A stretch of 64,000 bases of DNA from UBA1306 sp964396415 (GTDB lineage Bacteria; Spirochaetota; Spirochaetia; Treponematales; Rectinemataceae). The notes under the pieces were generated by a model. It worked only from the letters and a program-made list of their open reading frames with translations. It had not been told where the DNA came from and searched no databases. The stretch's first letter is position 1; every line of letters begins with the position of its first letter. This document shows, one piece after another, positions 61,021 to 64,000 of this stretch. Position numbers and translations under genes: made by a program. The DNA lies in assembly GCA_964396415.1 (NCBI GenBank), contig CAYNFM010000002.1, forward strand, positions 1 to 64,000, written 5' to 3'.

Positions 61021-62940
61021 ATGCAGGATAAAAAGCGGATACTGGTAATCGGAGGAGGCTATGGCGGCGTATGGGCCGGGAAAATACTCGAAAAGCGCTT
61101 TCGCAAGCGGGATGACATCGAGATTACTCTCGTCGATAAAAAGCCCTTCCATACGTTGATGACCGAGCTCCATGAAGTAGCGGCTTGGCGGGCCGAGCCC
61201 GAATCGGTCCAGGTGAGCTTCCGAAAGATATTTGGAGCCCAAAAGGTGGCATGCATAGTCGATTCGATCGAGAAAATCGACTTCGCGGCGAAGATCGCCC
61301 GTTCAAAGTCGCGGGAATTTCCTTTCGACTACGTCCTGCTCGGCACCGGAGCCCAACCGGAGTACTTCGGGACCCCGGGCGTCCAGGGAAATTGCTTCAC
61401 GCTTTGGTCCTTCGACGACGCGATGCTCATTCGCCACCATCTCGAGACGATATTCGAAAAGGCCGTCGAGGAGACCGATCCCGCCGAACGCGGGCGGTTG
61501 CTCACCTTCGTGGTCGCGGGCGCGGGATTCACCGGCATAGAATTGGCAGGCGAGCTGCTCGAGTATAGGGATTCGATGTGCCGTAAGCACTACCTCGATC
61601 CCGCCGAGACAAGGGTGATCGTCATCGAGGCTCTTCCGAACATCCTGCCTATCCTGGAGGAACCTCTCCGTCGAAAGGCCGAAGCCTATCTTCGAAGGAA
61701 GGGCTGCGAGCTCATGATCAGCGCTCCCATAGTCGGGACCGAGGCTGGCAAGGTCATACTGAAGGAAAGGGATCCTATCGAGACTGGCACTTTCATCTGG
61801 ACCTGTGGCGTCAAGGGAACTCAGTTCGCGGCCGAGCTCGGCCTTCCCGTCGATAGGCGCAACCGCCTCGAAACCGACGCCGGGCTTCGCGCAAAGAAGT
61901 ACCCATTCGTTTTCGCAGTAGGAGACGGCGCCGGCCTCCTAGTCGACGGCCGACCCATGGCGATGGTGGTCGAATCGGCGCACCGCAGCGCCGAGGCGGC
62001 CGCAGGCAACGTCATAGCCGCGATAGACGGCGCGGGAGGCCGCGAATTCAAGCCGAACTACCACGGCTTCATGGTCTCGATCGGTAGTCGATACGGCGTG
62101 TCGAACGCAGGCGGGCTGAAGACTGGCGGCTTCGCGGCGATCGGGATGAAGCACCTCGTCAATTTGTACTACCTCTTCAACATCGCCGGCATCAACCAAG
62201 TATGGGAGTATTTCAAGCACGAGTTCCTGAACATGGATAGCGGTCGTTCCGTAGTCGGCGGATTCTTTTCGCACAAACTCCGAGGCTACTGGCCCCTCCT
62301 TCTCCGCCTCTGGCTCGGCATCGCCTGGCTCTTCGAGGGAATCAACAAGATAGGCGAAGGGTGGCTCGCATTTCCCTCCGGCACGAAATCTGGATGGATG
62401 TTCTCCTCCGGCGTCGTTCAAGCCGGCATCAAGGTCGCCGACGACGCGACCAGCACGGCTACCGTGGCGGCCGGCCCTGCCGTTGCAGCGGGAACGGCCG
62501 CGGCAGGAACCGCGGCGGGTCCGTCGCAGCTCGCCTTCCACAACGTATGGGATTGGACCAACCCCATACTCGATCCGCAGGCCGGTTTCGTCCATTGGTT
62601 CAAAAAGACATTCATGGACGGGGTTTTTTCCTACCTCCCTTTTCAAGTCTTCCAGTCCATGATCGTCTTTATGGAGCTCGGCATCGGTCTCGTTCTCATC
62701 GGAGGCTTCTTCACTTGGTTCGGCGCGGCGGCGAGCCTCGCGCTTTGCCTGGTGTTCACGCTCTCGGGCATGTTCGCCTGGAACCAAGCCTGGTTCTTCT
62801 TCGCCGCAATCGTGATGATGGGAGGAGGGGGAAGGGCATTCGGCCTCGATTACTGGACGGTTCCTCTCATCAAGAAGTGGTGGAACGGAAGGAAACTCGC
62901 GCGTCGAAGCCATTTATACGTCGGCGAGCCTAGTAAATAG
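61021..62940 (+). CDS. Type II NADH dehydrogenase fused to a DoxX-like domain
   Basis: A 639-residue fusion. The N-terminal half (about 1-400) is an NDH-2 flavoprotein: ILVIGGGYGGVWAGKILE for FAD, VVAGAGFTGIELAGELLEY for NADH, and FVFAVGDGAG. After a membrane-associated segment, the C-terminal half (about 420-625) holds DoxX-like helices (LRLWLGIAWLFEGINKIGEGW, FMELGIGLVLIGGFFTWFGAAASLAL). An Ala/Gly-rich low-complexity stretch separates helices near 490-510. It would oxidise NADH and reduce a quinone; a polyprenyl synthase gene follows 18 bases downstream. AAGGAG nine bases upstream fixes the start. Confidence 0.88.
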   Translation: MQDKKRILVIGGGYGGVWAGKILEKRFRKRDDIEITLVDKKPFHTLMTELHEVAAWRAEPESVQVSFRKIFGAQKVACIVDSIEKIDFAAKIARSKSREFPFDYVLLGTGAQPEYFGTPGVQGNCFTLWSFDDAMLIRHHLETIFEKAVEETDPAERGRLLTFVVAGAGFTGIELAGELLEYRDSMCRKHYLDPAETRVIVIEALPNILPILEEPLRRKAEAYLRRKGCELMISAPIVGTEAGKVILKERDPIETGTFIWTCGVKGTQFAAELGLPVDRRNRLETDAGLRAKKYPFVFAVGDGAGLLVDGRPMAMVVESAHRSAEAAAGNVIAAIDGAGGREFKPNYHGFMVSIGSRYGVSNAGGLKTGGFAAIGMKHLVNLYYLFNIAGINQVWEYFKHEFLNMDSGRSVVGGFFSHKLRGYWPLLLRLWLGIAWLFEGINKIGEGWLAFPSGTKSGWMFSSGVVQAGIKVADDATSTATVAAGPAVAAGTAAAGTAAGPSQLAFHNVWDWTNPILDPQAGFVHWFKKTFMDGVFSYLPFQVFQSMIVFMELGIGLVLIGGFFTWFGAAASLALCLVFTLSGMFAWNQAWFFFAAIVMMGGGGRAFGLDYWTVPLIKKWWNGRKLARRSHLYVGEPSK

Positions 62941-62958
62941 GCGCGCCATAAGGACGTA

Positions 62959-63942
62959 ATGACCGATTTTTGGAGCGGGAGCCCGGCCCTCGAAGCCAGG
63001 CTCGAGCGCGTAGTGGCCATGATCGAGGCCACTATCGACGATCGCGGCTTTCCCCTAAGGGAGGCCACCATGGCAGCCGCCGAGGCGACCGGAAAGCTCC
63101 TGCGACCAGCCCTTCTCATCATCGGCTCGAGCTTCGGACGAGCCGCCGAACCCTGCCGAATCGATCGGCTGGCCGCGGCGATCGAACTCCTCCATGTGGC
63201 TACGCTCGTGCACGACGATATCATCGACGACGCCCCAAAAAGACGCGGCCGCTCGAGCCTTCACGCCAGCATCGGCGTCAAGGAGGCCGTCCTCGCGGGG
63301 GATTGGCTCTTCTCGCGCTGCTTCTTGCTGTCCTCGGAGTGCGCCGAGCCCGAGAACGCGAGAAGCCTCGCAAGGCTGATAGCGGCCGTCTGCTCTTCCG
63401 AGATATCGCAGGATCTGGCCAAGTACCGGTTCTCCCCGAGCGTCCGCTTTTATCTGCGCACCATCGCCGGCAAGACGGCCGCGCTCTTCTCGCTGGCCCT
63501 CTATGCCGGCGCATCCGAGGCCAAGGCCGGCTCCCGGACGGAGCAGACCCTGCGCCGAGCCGGCTACGACATCGGAATGGCATTCCAGATAATAGACGAC
63601 ATCCTGGATTTCGAGTCGCTCGAGGATGTCGTACAAAAGCCCGTCGGGAAGGACATCGCCGAGGGGCTCTGCACCCTGCCGCTGATATACGCGCTTAAGG
63701 CGGATGGCCCGGGGATGGAGGCCATTCTCGCGCGCGTCCGGAAAGACGACGCGGCCTCGACCGCGCGGGCCGCGGTCGAGGCGACATCTCGAGCGATCGA
63801 GCTCGGCGGGACGGTAAAGGCGCGGAACGACGCTCGGCGCTTCACCTCCCGCGCCATAACGGAAATAGGCCGCCTGCCGCAGTCCTCCTCGCGCGACACC
63901 CTAGGGTTCCTCGCCGAGCGCCTCCTGCAAAGGGCCTACTGA
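62959..63942 (+). CDS. Polyprenyl diphosphate synthase
   Basis: Trans-isoprenyl chain elongation enzyme, 327 residues. First aspartate-rich motif in LVHDDIIDDAPKRRG, second in FQIIDDILDFESLED, plus GKLLRPALLIIGS. Such enzymes make the isoprenoid tail of quinones or lipid carriers; chain length cannot be read here. Its position 18 bases after the NDH-2/DoxX gene suggests a menaquinone-type role. The mntP gene begins one base after its stop codon, so the three form an operon. Confidence 0.92.
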   Translation: MTDFWSGSPALEARLERVVAMIEATIDDRGFPLREATMAAAEATGKLLRPALLIIGSSFGRAAEPCRIDRLAAAIELLHVATLVHDDIIDDAPKRRGRSSLHASIGVKEAVLAGDWLFSRCFLLSSECAEPENARSLARLIAAVCSSEISQDLAKYRFSPSVRFYLRTIAGKTAALFSLALYAGASEAKAGSRTEQTLRRAGYDIGMAFQIIDDILDFESLEDVVQKPVGKDIAEGLCTLPLIYALKADGPGMEAILARVRKDDAASTARAAVEATSRAIELGGTVKARNDARRFTSRAITEIGRLPQSSSRDTLGFLAERLLQRAY

Positions 63943-63943
63943 G

Positions 63944-64000
63944 ATGCTGCTTTCGTCTTTCCTCCTCGCCTTAATCCTCTCCCTTGACGCGATGGCGGTC
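63944..64000 (+). CDS. mntP: Putative manganese efflux pump MntP (first 19 codons)
   Basis: The window ends inside this gene. The visible start MLLSSFLLALILSLDAMAV has the hydrophobic first helix and the Asp-Ala-x-Ala-Val motif typical of MntP (LALSMDAFAVS-like). Only the N-terminal helix is seen, so the call is provisional. It begins one base after the polyprenyl synthase stop codon. Confidence 0.6.
   Translation, partial: MLLSSFLLALILSLDAMAV

Overview
The window looks like chromosomal DNA of a GC-rich spirochaete, probably in the Spirochaetales/Treponema group. This is an inference from gene content: an Hsp70-like domain fused to LysM, a NusG-II/Gx-transporter pair, a DUF3798-type lipoprotein, a solute-binding-protein/chemoreceptor hybrid, and abundant cyclic-nucleotide and two-component signalling. 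No rRNA, complete tRNA, CRISPR array, transposase, integrase or phage gene was seen. It reads as core chromosome; the interest lies mainly in regulation and unusual domain fusions.

Layout. 1-1.3 kb: 5' part of leuA (minus) behind a leucine-rich leader peptide and an attenuator. 1.4-5.1 kb: a Holliday-resolvase-like protein, an EAL phosphodiesterase and a convergent OmpA-family protein. 5.2-9.2 kb: a CBS/HATPase - DRTGG - PHP cassette, a sigma-54 response regulator, and downstream of it paired palindromes, a sigma-54 promoter and a non-coding transcript ending in a strong terminator. 9.2-15.5 kb: lipoprotein, acyl-CoA ligase, a chemoreceptor with a permuted sugar-binding-protein domain, and a membrane nucleotidyl cyclase. 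15.6-22.4 kb: a complete Dpp/Opp-type peptide ABC operon with a downstream DUF3798-like lipoprotein. 22.5-27.1 kb: leuS, then a minus-strand slyD/NusG-II/Gx-transporter/membrane-protein cluster. 27.3-35.4 kb: ftsK, purK, a B3/B4 protein, an SDR protein, a cNMP-binding protein, purE, a Sua5/TsaC-type gene and a small hypothetical gene. 35.4-40.6 kb (minus): Slt-like lytic transglycosylase, Hsp70-SBD/LysM protein, methyltransferase, hypothetical, CPBP protease. 40.7-46.8 kb: PilZ protein, HEAT protein, ComEC-like protein overlapping rsmA, and two Hsp20 genes. 46.8-48.1 kb (minus): ECF sigma, zinc anti-sigma and a small membrane protein. 48.2-54.9 kb (minus): a five-gene operon joining a 7TM histidine kinase and an RR-PP2C phosphatase to a GlpA-like/FAD/DUF1667 redox set. 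55-64 kb: glgP, an MFS transporter, a degenerate DEAD-box protein, an NDH-2/DoxX fusion, a polyprenyl diphosphate synthase and the first codons of mntP.

How the parts fit. Metabolism points to fermentation or peptide and glucan use, with simple electron transport: NDH-2, a prenyl chain for a quinone, and a flavin/Fe-S glycerol-phosphate-like oxidoreductase. Signalling includes c-di-GMP (EAL, PilZ), cyclic nucleotide (cyclase, cNMP-binding protein), a sigma-54 response regulator, PP2C phosphatase and ECF sigma. Recurrent promoter-like pairs (TTGCCC or TTGACN with TATAAT-like -10) lie 7-10 bases before start codons that lack a Shine-Dalgarno, suggesting several leaderless mRNAs.
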